NCBI GenBank assembly: GCA_028277445.1
Contig: JANQGG010000023.1
Span: 1-64,000, forward strand
DNA: 64,000 bases
Direction: 5' to 3'
Source: Chloroherpetonaceae bacterium
Lineage (GTDB): Bacteria; Bacteroidota; Chlorobiia; Chlorobiales; Chloroherpetonaceae
Part shown: one piece after another, positions 35,095-43,279 of the stretch
Layout of the letters: the number at the start of each line of letters is the position of its first letter
Numbering within the stretch: position 1 is the first letter of the stretch
Made by a program: the position numbers and the translations under genes
Notes under the pieces: generated by a model
The model's input: only the letters and a program-made list of their open reading frames with translations
What the model was told of the DNA's origin: nothing
Database searches by the model: none

Positions 35095-36234
35095 TTAAAG
35101 TTTTGGAAATCGCTTAGAAAGCAATTTAGCCGAATATTGAAAATTCAAACCTTGTTGTTGGCAAAGAATCTCAAGAAATTTATAAAAATTGGCTTGATCG
35201 TGTTGAGAAATCACAGCGTTTTCATGGGCTTCGGATAAACACATCGGATATCCTCCGCCTTTTTCAACATCGTCCAATATACAACTGTGAATGTAATCTA
35301 TTGTATGACTTGCATTATAAAAACACCAACCCGGCAATTCAACTCTTGCAATTTCTTTGCCGGTATGTAGATAAAAGAAAAATATCTTATCAGCCTCATC
35401 GTAATTTTCCATAACATCCGAATGGCTGACAAAAACTGACGAGCGTTCTTTTGGCTTTAAAAGTAATGAAAAAATATCACGATCATACAACCAGTTTTGG
35501 AGATTTATAGTTTCGAACCGATCCTTAACTAGTTTATTTAACGACTTTACAATTTCGCGTCCGCTTGGAAAACTGATGTAACTGAATATAGGAAGCGTTT
35601 CCAATCTAAATTTCTTTAATATCTCGGTGTAGGCAGTAAAGAGTCGCTCTTGAATCTGAGGATTTTGAATCTTTTTTAGATGCCAAAAAATCAGTGTGCC
35701 ATCAGATAGCGCTAAAACAGGCCGATTTGCAACCCGGTTGGTTTTAGCCAATGTGTAAAGTTGTTCAAGTTCTTTGAATTGCCGCAACGGACCAACCAGA
35801 TCGGAAAATTGCTCGTCATCAACATTTAAACCGCTTAAGAAAGGAAACATTGAAAGGTCGTCAAGGTCGAACAGGTAAGGTTGCTGCGAAATAACAGGCG
35901 GCTCAACCGTCCCGATTTGAAAACATATTTGACTGATATTGATGAGTGCGAAACTAAGATTAATGTTGCGATCCGGAAAGATTTGAGAGCCATCCGTTGA
36001 GCACAATGTGAACGGGTTTGGGCGAGGTTTAGGTGCAATTGAAGATGATGGATTTTCCAGAGGCAAAGCGCTCAAAGCTTTTTTGTCAAAAATTTTCCAG
36101 CGATCAAAGATATCCGGCGTTTTTTCTATACAAGTTTTTAAATCGTTTAGCAAGTTGGTTTGGGAGATGCGTTTTGAATTTAACCGACGTGCTAAATTTT
36201 TAAGTTCAGGTTCTAATTGAGATAAATGCAACAC
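35095..36234 (-). CDS. nurA: NurA-domain nuclease
   Basis: NurA is a 5'-3' exonuclease that acts with the HerA translocase in end resection. The 379-residue protein has the first metal-binding motif STDGSQIFPDRN (D81 by count), the family's LALSDGTLIFW (second acidic residue), a helical middle, SDVMENYD and the C-terminal conserved LPGWCFYNASHTIDYIHSCILDDVEKGGGYPMCLSEAHENAVIS. The start is GTG at 36234; no ATG lies nearby. It heads a minus-strand cluster with the TPR lipoprotein (23 bp downstream), the HAS-barrel gene and pyrD. herA is not in the window. Confidence 0.85.
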   Translation of the reverse strand: MLHLSQLEPELKNLARRLNSKRISQTNLLNDLKTCIEKTPDIFDRWKIFDKKALSALPLENPSSSIAPKPRPNPFTLCSTDGSQIFPDRNINLSFALINISQICFQIGTVEPPVISQQPYLFDLDDLSMFPFLSGLNVDDEQFSDLVGPLRQFKELEQLYTLAKTNRVANRPVLALSDGTLIFWHLKKIQNPQIQERLFTAYTEILKKFRLETLPIFSYISFPSGREIVKSLNKLVKDRFETINLQNWLYDRDIFSLLLKPKERSSVFVSHSDVMENYDEADKIFFFYLHTGKEIARVELPGWCFYNASHTIDYIHSCILDDVEKGGGYPMCLSEAHENAVISQHDQANFYKFLEILCQQQGLNFQYSAKLLSKRFPKL

Positions 36235-36354
36235 AAAAAAATCTGGTTAATCAGGGTTTGAAAAATGAACTAAAGAAAAAAAGTTTGAGTTTATATGTAT
36301 CTGGTAATTGATAAAATTCTTAGGTGATTAAACTAATATCTTGTTCATTATATT

Positions 36355-36382
36355 TTGAAAACAAATATACAAGATTTATATT
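36355..36382 (+). promoter_or_regulatory. Possible sigma-70-type promoter for the first structured RNA
   Basis: TTGAAA (36355-36360), a 16-bp spacer and TATATT (36377-36382) would start transcription at about 36389, some 20 nt before the first RNA stem. The second RNA copy has a TATAGAT box at about 36521 but a poor -35. Confidence 0.4.
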
Positions 36383-36399
36383 AATGTTAAATTTTGATA

Positions 36400-36488
36400 G
36401 ATAAGGCATCTCACGCCCGTGAGGTGTGACATGCGGTGTGGGGGACGCATGTCACGAAAGGCGACTCAAGTCGCCTTATCGTTTTTTT
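36400..36488 (+). ncRNA. Structured RNA resembling the Chlorobi-1 motif, copy 1
   Basis: Two stem-loops are followed by a terminator. Stem 1 is CAUCUCAC/GUGAGGUG around GCCC (36407-36426). Stem 2 is GUGACAUGCG/CGCAUGUCAC (36426-36455) with loop GUGUGGGGGA. The terminator is AAGGCGAC/GUCGCCUU (36458-36477), then AUCG and U7. This architecture (two hairpins plus a rho-independent terminator, in Chlorobi only) is that of the published Chlorobi-1 RNA motif; I match it from memory, not by a model search. Its function is unknown. It lies on the strand opposite both flanking genes, so it should be an independent transcript. Confidence 0.7.
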
Positions 36489-36535
36489 ACAAGTGGAATA
36501 AACACATTAAGTTTAATAAATATAGATTTTCGTAA

Positions 36536-36620
36536 CAATCATCTCACGCCCTGTGAGGTGTGGCAAGTGGATGGGGGACACTTGTCTGTTACATGAGGCG
36601 ACCTTGGTCGCCTTTTTTTT
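36536..36620 (+). ncRNA. Structured RNA resembling the Chlorobi-1 motif, copy 2
   Basis: It repeats the layout of copy 1. Stem 1 is AUCUCAC/GUGAGGU (36541-36559), nearly identical in sequence. Stem 2 is UGGCAAGUG/CACUUGUCU (36561-36587) with loop GAUGGGGGA. The terminator is AGGCGACC/GGUCGCCU (36596-36613) with U8. Stem 2 differs from copy 1 in several bases, but pairing is kept on both sides, while the loop core UGGGGGA is unchanged. This covariation supports a selected RNA rather than a recent duplication. Confidence 0.7.
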
Positions 36621-36639
36621 GCCCAAAATTATTGTAATC

Positions 36640-36677
36640 AAAAAAGCCATGTCAATAAATTGCGACATGGCTTTTTT
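36640..36677. terminator. Terminator downstream of glycogen phosphorylase
   Basis: Arms AAAAAAGCCATGTC (36640-36653) and GACATGGCTTTTTT (36664-36677) form a 14-bp perfect stem around a 10-nt loop. Reading on the minus strand it ends the phosphorylase transcript 23 bp after its stop; on the plus strand it backs up the second RNA terminator. Confidence 0.9.
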
Positions 36678-36699
36678 AGTTAGTATTTAAATGGGCGTT

Positions 36700-38829
36700 T
36701 TAAGCATCTTTATAATAATTCAAGCAGTAATCCTGAACCATACGATGGGTATTGTATTGATGAAGCAGGCTCATCAAAGAGGCTCTTACTTTTTGAATCC
36801 ATGCTTTTGGAATGTTGTTTTCATCGCGGTTATAATATGTAGGAACAACCTCGTTTTCCAAGGTTTCATATAAATTCAAAGCATCGAGCTTGGTTTGCTG
36901 TTCTTGATCGCTGATATTTTCGTCTTTACCAATTGCCCAACCATTTTCGCCATTATAGCCTTCGCGCCACCATCCGTCAAGAATGCTGAAATTTAAGCCG
37001 CAATTGGCAATGATTTTTTCGCCGGAAGTTCCGCTGGCTTCCAACGGACGAAGTGGATTGTTTAGCCAGACATCAACACCCGATATCAAATGACGGGCGA
37101 TATTGATGTCGTAGTTTTCAAGAAAGATAATTTTACCGAAGAACTGGGGCATTCTGGCAATTGAAATAATTTTTTGAATGAATTTTTTGCCGCCATTATC
37201 CCTGGGATGCGCTTTTCCGGAAAAAATAATTTGAACCGGGCGATCGGCATTGTTGATGATACCTGCAATGCGATCTATATCTGAAAAAATAAGCGGAGCA
37301 CGTTTATAGGTTGCAAAACGTCGCGCAAATCCTATGGTTAGGGCATCCGTTGATAAAATATCGAAATGCGGAATGGAGAGTTCCGAAGCAAACACGGACT
37401 TTTGGTTTTCAAGCTTGTGTCTGACATACTCTATTAAATCGCGCTTTAAGCGATATCGAAGCGACCAAAGTTCGGAATCCGAAATCTTATCGAGAGTCTC
37501 TTTCATTTTTTCAGGGTCGGTAATAAAATCAAGATCGAAATCGGTATAACGCGACCAGAACGTTTCGGTGCGATCGGTTATCCAACTTTTGACATGAATA
37601 CCGTTTGTGACATGCCCGATGGGAACTTCCTGCCCAGGATACAAATGAGTCCACATACCTCTGGCAATTTCACCGTTCAGTTCAGAAACGCCATTGGCTT
37701 TGCGCGACATATGTAGGCACAATACCGTCATGGTAAATAAATCATCGGCGTTGTCTTTATGCTCACGGCCTAAATTCATCAGATATTCAAATTTAAGATT
37801 GATGGATTTGGCATATTTTGCCAGCGAATAGTCCATGAGGTCTTCGGTAAATCGATCATGGCCGGCCGGTACCGGGGTGTGTGTGGTAAATACGCATTGC
37901 GATTTTACCGATTCAATACCTTTCTCCAATGACTTGCCTTGTTTGAGCTCCCTGGCTAGTAATTCCAAGGTTAAGAATGCCGAATGCCCTTCGTTCATGT
38001 GATAGACTTTCGGCACAATACCAAGCTTTTCTATCATTCTCGTTCCGCCAATGCCTAAAATGATTTCCTGGTTGATGCGAGTGGTTGAATCGCCGCCATA
38101 AACATGGCAGGTAATATCGCGATAATGCCCTTCGTTGGAATCTAAATTTGTATCTAATAAAATCAATCGCGCCCGGCCTACAGGAATTTCCCAAGCCACA
38201 ACATCGACCACACTATGACCGATTTCAACCGAAACCGTTACCGGGTTGCCCTGTTCATCTAAAATCGGATGCATCGGCATCTTTTCAGGATCATATAATG
38301 TATATTCTTCTTGTTGCCAGCCTTCATTGGAAATAAGCTGATTAAAATAGCCTTCACGGTAAAAGAGCGTAACGCCAATAAAATTTATACCAAGATCGCT
38401 TGCTGATTTTATATGATCGCCGGCAAGGATTCCCAAACCGCCTGAGTAAATGGGTAAGCATTCATGAAGACCAAATTCAGCGCTGAAATAAACGACCGGA
38501 TTGGGTTTAAATTCTGAGGCATGATTATCGGCCCAAGTGTTTTGATCGGATAAATATGTTTCAAAACCATGGAGAACGTCATTTACTTTGGACGCAAAAA
38601 CATTGTCGGATAATACAGCCGTTAGTTCATCTTTCGAAATGTTGTGCATGACCAGGATTGGATTGTGGTTATAACGCGACCACAACCTGGGCGAAAGTTC
38701 GGCAAAAATATTTTGAGCATGATGATTCCATGACCACCAAAGATTTTTTGATAATTTTTCTAAAAGACTGATCTGTTGGGGAATGGAATAAACAGGTATA
38801 TCAGTTTTTTCAATTGAGGTAATGGACAT
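36700..38829 (-). CDS. glgP: Alpha-glucan (glycogen) phosphorylase
   Basis: The enzyme releases glucose 1-phosphate from glycogen, the storage polymer of these autotrophs. The 709-residue protein belongs to the shorter alpha-glucan phosphorylase family. The N-terminus is 'LSKNLWWSWNHHAQNIFAELSPRLW', then VVYFSAEFGLHECLPIYSGGLGILAGDHIKSASDLGI, VYHMNEGHSAFLTLEL, FTTHTPVPAGHDRF and HVTNGIHVKSW. The pyridoxal-phosphate region is RPLEASGTSGEKIIANCGLNFSILDGWW. The usual GTSGMK is GTSGEK here, keeping the lysine. A single-gene transcript with its own terminator. Confidence 0.93.
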   Translation of the reverse strand: MSITSIEKTDIPVYSIPQQISLLEKLSKNLWWSWNHHAQNIFAELSPRLWSRYNHNPILVMHNISKDELTAVLSDNVFASKVNDVLHGFETYLSDQNTWADNHASEFKPNPVVYFSAEFGLHECLPIYSGGLGILAGDHIKSASDLGINFIGVTLFYREGYFNQLISNEGWQQEEYTLYDPEKMPMHPILDEQGNPVTVSVEIGHSVVDVVAWEIPVGRARLILLDTNLDSNEGHYRDITCHVYGGDSTTRINQEIILGIGGTRMIEKLGIVPKVYHMNEGHSAFLTLELLARELKQGKSLEKGIESVKSQCVFTTHTPVPAGHDRFTEDLMDYSLAKYAKSINLKFEYLMNLGREHKDNADDLFTMTVLCLHMSRKANGVSELNGEIARGMWTHLYPGQEVPIGHVTNGIHVKSWITDRTETFWSRYTDFDLDFITDPEKMKETLDKISDSELWSLRYRLKRDLIEYVRHKLENQKSVFASELSIPHFDILSTDALTIGFARRFATYKRAPLIFSDIDRIAGIINNADRPVQIIFSGKAHPRDNGGKKFIQKIISIARMPQFFGKIIFLENYDINIARHLISGVDVWLNNPLRPLEASGTSGEKIIANCGLNFSILDGWWREGYNGENGWAIGKDENISDQEQQTKLDALNLYETLENEVVPTYYNRDENNIPKAWIQKVRASLMSLLHQYNTHRMVQDYCLNYYKDA

Positions 38830-39030
38830 GATAAAGCGTTTTAAATTATAAATAAAAAGGAAATTGTTTTAACTTTTGCATTAAGAGATACTGACCAACC
38901 GTTTCCACCAGATTCGCTTTCTCAAACTTCGTACGAGTGTAATCACTCAAAATGATGCTTTTTTCGAGATTTCAAAATCTCTATTGTAAAAGTAGCGTTA
39001 ATTAATATCTAAAAGAAATATCAATCTGAT

Positions 39031-39894
39031 ATGAAAATAGCACATATTTCAGACATTCACATCGATAACCCCGTCTTCCCGGATAGAATGACTCAATTTG
39101 AAGAACTGTTGGTCAATATTTTTGATCTCGATTATGATCATGTCATTATTACCGGCGATATCACCGATGCAGCGAGTGAAAAAGATATGGAGCAATTAAA
39201 GGATATGTTTGAACGAAATGGATTTATGGACTGGAAAAAAATGACCATTATTCCCGGTAACCATGATTTGTTCGGTAAGTACGAATTTAATCCTGAGCGT
39301 GTGGTCAATAATGCCGTTAATGCCTCCGGGGTCAATTCTCTTCGAAAACTTAAGATTTTTTGTGAAATATTCAGGGAGTTGATGACGCCCGATAACTATG
39401 CCAATTACTATTTTCCGTTTGTTAAAATTTTTGACGGCCCGAATGAAAACTTAGCGATTGTGGCATTTAACAGTGTTTTTGAGTTTTCATTGGCCAATAA
39501 TCCGATTGGCTCGCGAGGATACATTCGTGAAGAAGAAATGAAAGCCATGCTGGAAAAAGATATCTTGGAACTATTGAACGGCAAATTTGTGATTTCTATT
39601 TCACATCACGGTTATAATGTCCTCAAAGCAAAAACGCCATATGAACAAGCCTATGTTTGGACGATGGAGTTAACTAATCGCGATACATACGTGGATACTT
39701 TAAAAAAGATCAATGCCAAGATTGCCTTACATGGACATGTTCACAAAACAGAAGTATATAAAGTGAATGGTATTGTTTTTATGAATGCGGGCGCGTTCAA
39801 ACGAAGTCGCTCAATCATTAACTCCATTACCATAAACCCCGATCACACCTTTGAGCAAACCTTCATTAAATATCATGAGCGGGTAACGGCATAA
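39031..39894 (+). CDS. Calcineurin-like metallophosphoesterase
   Basis: The 287-residue protein has the five metallophosphoesterase blocks in order: SDIHID (D8, H10), TGDITD (D43), IIPGNHDLF, a histidine in ISISHHGYN and LHGHVHKTEV. The dimetal site is complete. The substrate is unknown; relatives include cyclic-nucleotide phosphodiesterases and DNA nucleases of the CpdA/YfcE type. It is alone on its strand, with 200 bp of non-coding DNA before it and about 100 bp after. Confidence 0.88.
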   Translation: MKIAHISDIHIDNPVFPDRMTQFEELLVNIFDLDYDHVIITGDITDAASEKDMEQLKDMFERNGFMDWKKMTIIPGNHDLFGKYEFNPERVVNNAVNASGVNSLRKLKIFCEIFRELMTPDNYANYYFPFVKIFDGPNENLAIVAFNSVFEFSLANNPIGSRGYIREEEMKAMLEKDILELLNGKFVISISHHGYNVLKAKTPYEQAYVWTMELTNRDTYVDTLKKINAKIALHGHVHKTEVYKVNGIVFMNAGAFKRSRSIINSITINPDHTFEQTFIKYHERVTA

Positions 39895-39995
39895 TTTATT
39901 CTCAAATAATGGATGAGATGAACCGTTTCTGCTATTGGAAAAATCAAAAAAAAGAGTGATATAAAGATCAATTTGCTAACAAAAAACCAACATTG

Positions 39996-40766
39996 ATGAT
40001 GTTAAGAGTTCTGATTTTGTCTTTAATATTGGGAGTGTTTCCCTCATCAGTCATTTTTGCACAAGGTACGGCGGGAAATAATGCCGGCGAAGAACCCAGG
40101 TACATGTATAACATGCCAACAGCCGGCGTATTAAATCGTGGGGCATATGCCATAGAAGGCTGGTTTTATTCCGGCGGTGGAAGTTTTGCTTCAATAAGCG
40201 TTGGCATTTCAGAACAAGTGACATTTGGTGTGGCTTATGGCGCAGGGAATTTAATAGGAAATGGCGATCCGGATTGGAATGAACTACCGGGCGTCATGAT
40301 CCGATATAGAATTATTCAGGAAACGCTATCGACGCCTGCAATAACAATTGGCTTTGAATCTCAAGGCCGTGAGAATTACATTTCCGGCCAGGATCGGTTT
40401 GAGCGAAAATCGCCGGGCTTTTTTGCCGTGGCTACAAAAAACTATGCCTTCTTAGGGTTCATTTCTTTGCACGGCGGAGTAAATTACAGTTTGGAAACCG
40501 ATGATGATAAAGATCCTAACATTTACGTGGGTATTGAAAAAACAATTGGCTCTGAGATTTCAATATACTCACAATACGACTTTGCTATCAACGATAACAA
40601 TAATTCGGCATTGGGTGAAGGGCATGGTTTTCTTGATTTAGGCGTAAGGTGGTCGTTGGGTAAAGGCATGACTGTTGAGTTTAATCTGACTAATTTAACC
40701 GATAATATCAAGACGATCAATTCAGCAAGCAGAAGCGCACGTCTTGAGTTTATCAATCGTTTCTAA
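39996..40766 (+). CDS. Predicted outer-membrane beta-barrel protein, function unknown
   Basis: A signal peptide (MLRVLILSLILGVFPSSVIFAQ) precedes about 230 residues of short amphipathic strands rich in Gly, Tyr, Phe and Asn (ISEQVTFGVAYGAGNLIG, SLHGGVNYSLETD, GFLDLGVRWSLGKGMTVEFNLTNL). The chain ends in an aromatic residue (RLEFINRF), as barrel proteins do. Tandem ATGs at 39996 and 39999 follow a TTG; the second ATG gives the tidiest signal. It is the first of three envelope genes on the plus strand (to 43200). No family recognised. Confidence 0.7.
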   Translation: MMLRVLILSLILGVFPSSVIFAQGTAGNNAGEEPRYMYNMPTAGVLNRGAYAIEGWFYSGGGSFASISVGISEQVTFGVAYGAGNLIGNGDPDWNELPGVMIRYRIIQETLSTPAITIGFESQGRENYISGQDRFERKSPGFFAVATKNYAFLGFISLHGGVNYSLETDDDKDPNIYVGIEKTIGSEISIYSQYDFAINDNNNSALGEGHGFLDLGVRWSLGKGMTVEFNLTNLTDNIKTINSASRSARLEFINRF

Positions 40767-40872
40767 TGCTTTAGAATTAAACCGTTTTTGGTTGCAGGTT
40801 GTTCCAATTAAAACTGGAAACCTAATTGCCATGTTATTAATTAGTATGAAAGCAACGCGCAAAGGATGGGAT

Positions 40873-41658
40873 ATGAAGGTTAAGGTTTTATGGCAATTGA
40901 TGTGCTGCTTTGTTGGATTAACATTGATTACGGGATGCTATACGAAGTTTTCGTCAACAAGGCCATCGGATGCATTTCTTCAGGGCAAAAATATTGATTC
41001 CGAACAGTCGGATGGAATTTCTGAAGAACCATTGTATGAGTTTTCTGACCAAAGCCAGGGCATAATTATCAACCAGTATTTTGGAAGATATAGCCGTTTT
41101 TTCAGACCATACTATAGTTTATCGTATTGGCATGATGCTTGGTACGATCCGTTTTATGATCCTTTATGGCCGCATTACCCTGTCTATGTTAAGGTTTGGG
41201 ATCCCTACTATGCCCATTACGGCTACATTTATTATTACCCCAGTTATTGGCATAAACATCATTGGCGATACAATGATGGCAAGGCTAAGCCTGGAGTCAA
41301 GCAGCATAGCCGAACGTGGGGAAGAGTTAGATCGGCAGCAAATTCCAGGGTAATCGGAAAATCGAAAAGCACATCAGCAAGGACGGTTGATAAGGCCATA
41401 AAATCAAAGGCAAGCTCAAAAAGCGTACGGCGGGCGACTACGGGTAGAAGTAAAACCGCAGTTACAAAACAATCAACAAAATCTTCAAACAACCACGCAA
41501 AAAAATCAAAACGGACTTTTTTGCCAAAATCGCAAAACAACTCCGAGCAAGTTGAACCCATAAAATCTTCACGCCGTGGGTTTAAAGAATCGTCTTCATC
41601 GGAAACTAAACCTCAGAAATCGCAACGATCATCCAGGCCATCTTCGCGATCGCGCTAA
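40873..41658 (+). CDS. Lipoprotein with aromatic-rich core and basic Ser/Lys/Arg tail
   Basis: From ATG 40873, preceded by AAAGGATGG, the 261-residue protein has a lipoprotein signal (MKVKVLWQLMCCFVGLTLITGC, Cys22). Residues roughly 60-135 are extremely rich in Tyr, Trp, His, Pro and Asp (YYSLSYWHDAWYDPFYDPLW, YYAHYGYIYYYPSYWHKHHW). The remaining ~125 are a low-complexity, strongly basic Ser/Lys/Arg tail ending SSRPSSRSR. A longer upstream reading overlaps the previous gene and hides the lipobox. Function unknown; the tail could bind acidic polymers, and the core might be a metal or sugar binder. Co-transcription with its neighbours is likely. Confidence 0.72.
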   Translation: MKVKVLWQLMCCFVGLTLITGCYTKFSSTRPSDAFLQGKNIDSEQSDGISEEPLYEFSDQSQGIIINQYFGRYSRFFRPYYSLSYWHDAWYDPFYDPLWPHYPVYVKVWDPYYAHYGYIYYYPSYWHKHHWRYNDGKAKPGVKQHSRTWGRVRSAANSRVIGKSKSTSARTVDKAIKSKASSKSVRRATTGRSKTAVTKQSTKSSNNHAKKSKRTFLPKSQNNSEQVEPIKSSRRGFKESSSSETKPQKSQRSSRPSSRSR

Positions 41659-41688
41659 CATTTTAATGTTTAAACAGGCACACTAACC

Positions 41689-43200
41689 ATGAGTTACACA
41701 TCGGTTTTTAGGTTTCATTTTAAATGCATGCTTCTTGCATTGATGCTCTATTGCTCTGGAATAGCGCCAAGTTACGCACAAAGCGAAGTCGATGCTGTAA
41801 GATTTGCAAGTAAACATTCAGCGATTGGAGCAAGAGCATTAGGGATGGGATCGGCGTTTATTGCCGTTGCAGATGATTATTCGGCATTGTTTAGCAATCC
41901 ATCAGGGTTGGGGCTTCTTAAAAAACAGGAAGTTCAATTGGGATTTCAAAATCTCTCATTTAACTCGGAGTCCTCGTATTTATCTGACTTAACTGAATCC
42001 GATCTGAGTAAAACATCCATGGATATGCTTGGCATTGCAATACCTTTTCCAACCTTACAGGGCAGTTTTACGCTCGCTTTCGGCTATTCCAGAAGCGCTG
42101 ACTTTGAATCGGTTCAACAAATAAAAGCCTTCAATATCAACGGGAGTATCAACGATTATTTTGTAAGTGCGTTTTCGCCGGTTTTTGATGAAGAGGATCC
42201 CACAAAAGTATTGTTGCTTGATCCCGGGGCATTGGCATTTGATACCTATTTGCAGGATATTTCTAGCGACGGAAAAGAGTATGAAAACCCACAGGTTTCC
42301 AACGGGCAAATTGAGCAACGCTCAGACTTGAAAGAGTCGGGTGGTATTAATATGTATAGCATTGCGGCATCTGTTGAAATTGCCGAACATGTTTTCCTGG
42401 GAGGCGCGTTCAATTATTATTCCGGCGAGTATTCCTATTATAGAGTTTTTGAAGAAGAAGATACAGAGAACATTTACACCACATTTCAATATTTGGCTTT
42501 GGAAGATCGGATCACAACCGATATTGCCGGTTTTAATTTTAAACTGGGATTACTTTACAATATTGATGACGCCTTCACATTTGGCATAACTGTGGATTCA
42601 CCAATCTACTACGACCTTCAGGATACCTATACGACACGTTTGAGCGCCTCTTACGATCAGGCTCCGGATGGTACAACGGATGAAACCGAGTTTCAAAGTC
42701 AGTTAACGGGTGATTTTAATTACGAACTGGTTGCCCCATTTCGTTTTGGAATTGGCTTAAGCTACAGGAACGCATGGCTTAGATTGAGTGGGCAAGCCGA
42801 GTGGGTGGATTGGTCTCAAATGGAATATTCGGATGATGAAAATCAGTTGGATCAAGTCAATCGTATCATAGAAACCGAATTGCAACAGGCGGTGGCTTAT
42901 GCTGCCGGCTTGGAAATAACCTTGCCGGGTTCAAATATTTTTTTTAGAGGCGGATATCGTTATGAACAAAGTCCCTATAAATACACTTTAAGCAATCCTG
43001 ATAAAAGTACCGGGTATGACGAGGCCTATAAAACGTTGTCTTTAGGTTTAGGCCTTGTTTTAAAATCCAGCTTAGCTCTTGATATAACCTACCAACAAAC
43101 CAGCAATCGTTTTGAAAACAGGCTTTATAGTTCCTCGCCTCTTGTTAGCGATGAAATCACGCTTTCTTCCTTATCTCTAACCGGCCGTTTTTGGTTTTAA
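41689..43200 (+). CDS. OmpP1/FadL/TodX-family outer-membrane transport protein
   Basis: The 503-residue protein has a signal peptide ending SGIAPSYAQ. The family N-terminus RFASKHSAIGARALGMGSAFIAVADDYSALFSNPSGLGLLKKQEV resembles the hatch/NPAG-like region. Many amphipathic strands follow and the last ends SLTGRFWF, with a terminal Phe for the BAM complex. FadL-type barrels let hydrophobic compounds cross the outer membrane; the ligand here is unknown. It begins 30 bp after the aromatic-rich lipoprotein gene. Confidence 0.85.
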   Translation: MSYTSVFRFHFKCMLLALMLYCSGIAPSYAQSEVDAVRFASKHSAIGARALGMGSAFIAVADDYSALFSNPSGLGLLKKQEVQLGFQNLSFNSESSYLSDLTESDLSKTSMDMLGIAIPFPTLQGSFTLAFGYSRSADFESVQQIKAFNINGSINDYFVSAFSPVFDEEDPTKVLLLDPGALAFDTYLQDISSDGKEYENPQVSNGQIEQRSDLKESGGINMYSIAASVEIAEHVFLGGAFNYYSGEYSYYRVFEEEDTENIYTTFQYLALEDRITTDIAGFNFKLGLLYNIDDAFTFGITVDSPIYYDLQDTYTTRLSASYDQAPDGTTDETEFQSQLTGDFNYELVAPFRFGIGLSYRNAWLRLSGQAEWVDWSQMEYSDDENQLDQVNRIIETELQQAVAYAAGLEITLPGSNIFFRGGYRYEQSPYKYTLSNPDKSTGYDEAYKTLSLGLGLVLKSSLALDITYQQTSNRFENRLYSSSPLVSDEITLSSLSLTGRFWF

Positions 43201-43279
43201 AGACAATTCCCATCAACGATCATGAATCCGGCATAAGGTTAAGCATAGGGGATTCAGAATATTTTTGAACGGGGCTTTT

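Noticed and set aside
36400-36620. Paired hairpins as a CRISPR array
   Set aside because: Only two units, each with its own terminator and differing stems; no spacers and no cas genes.
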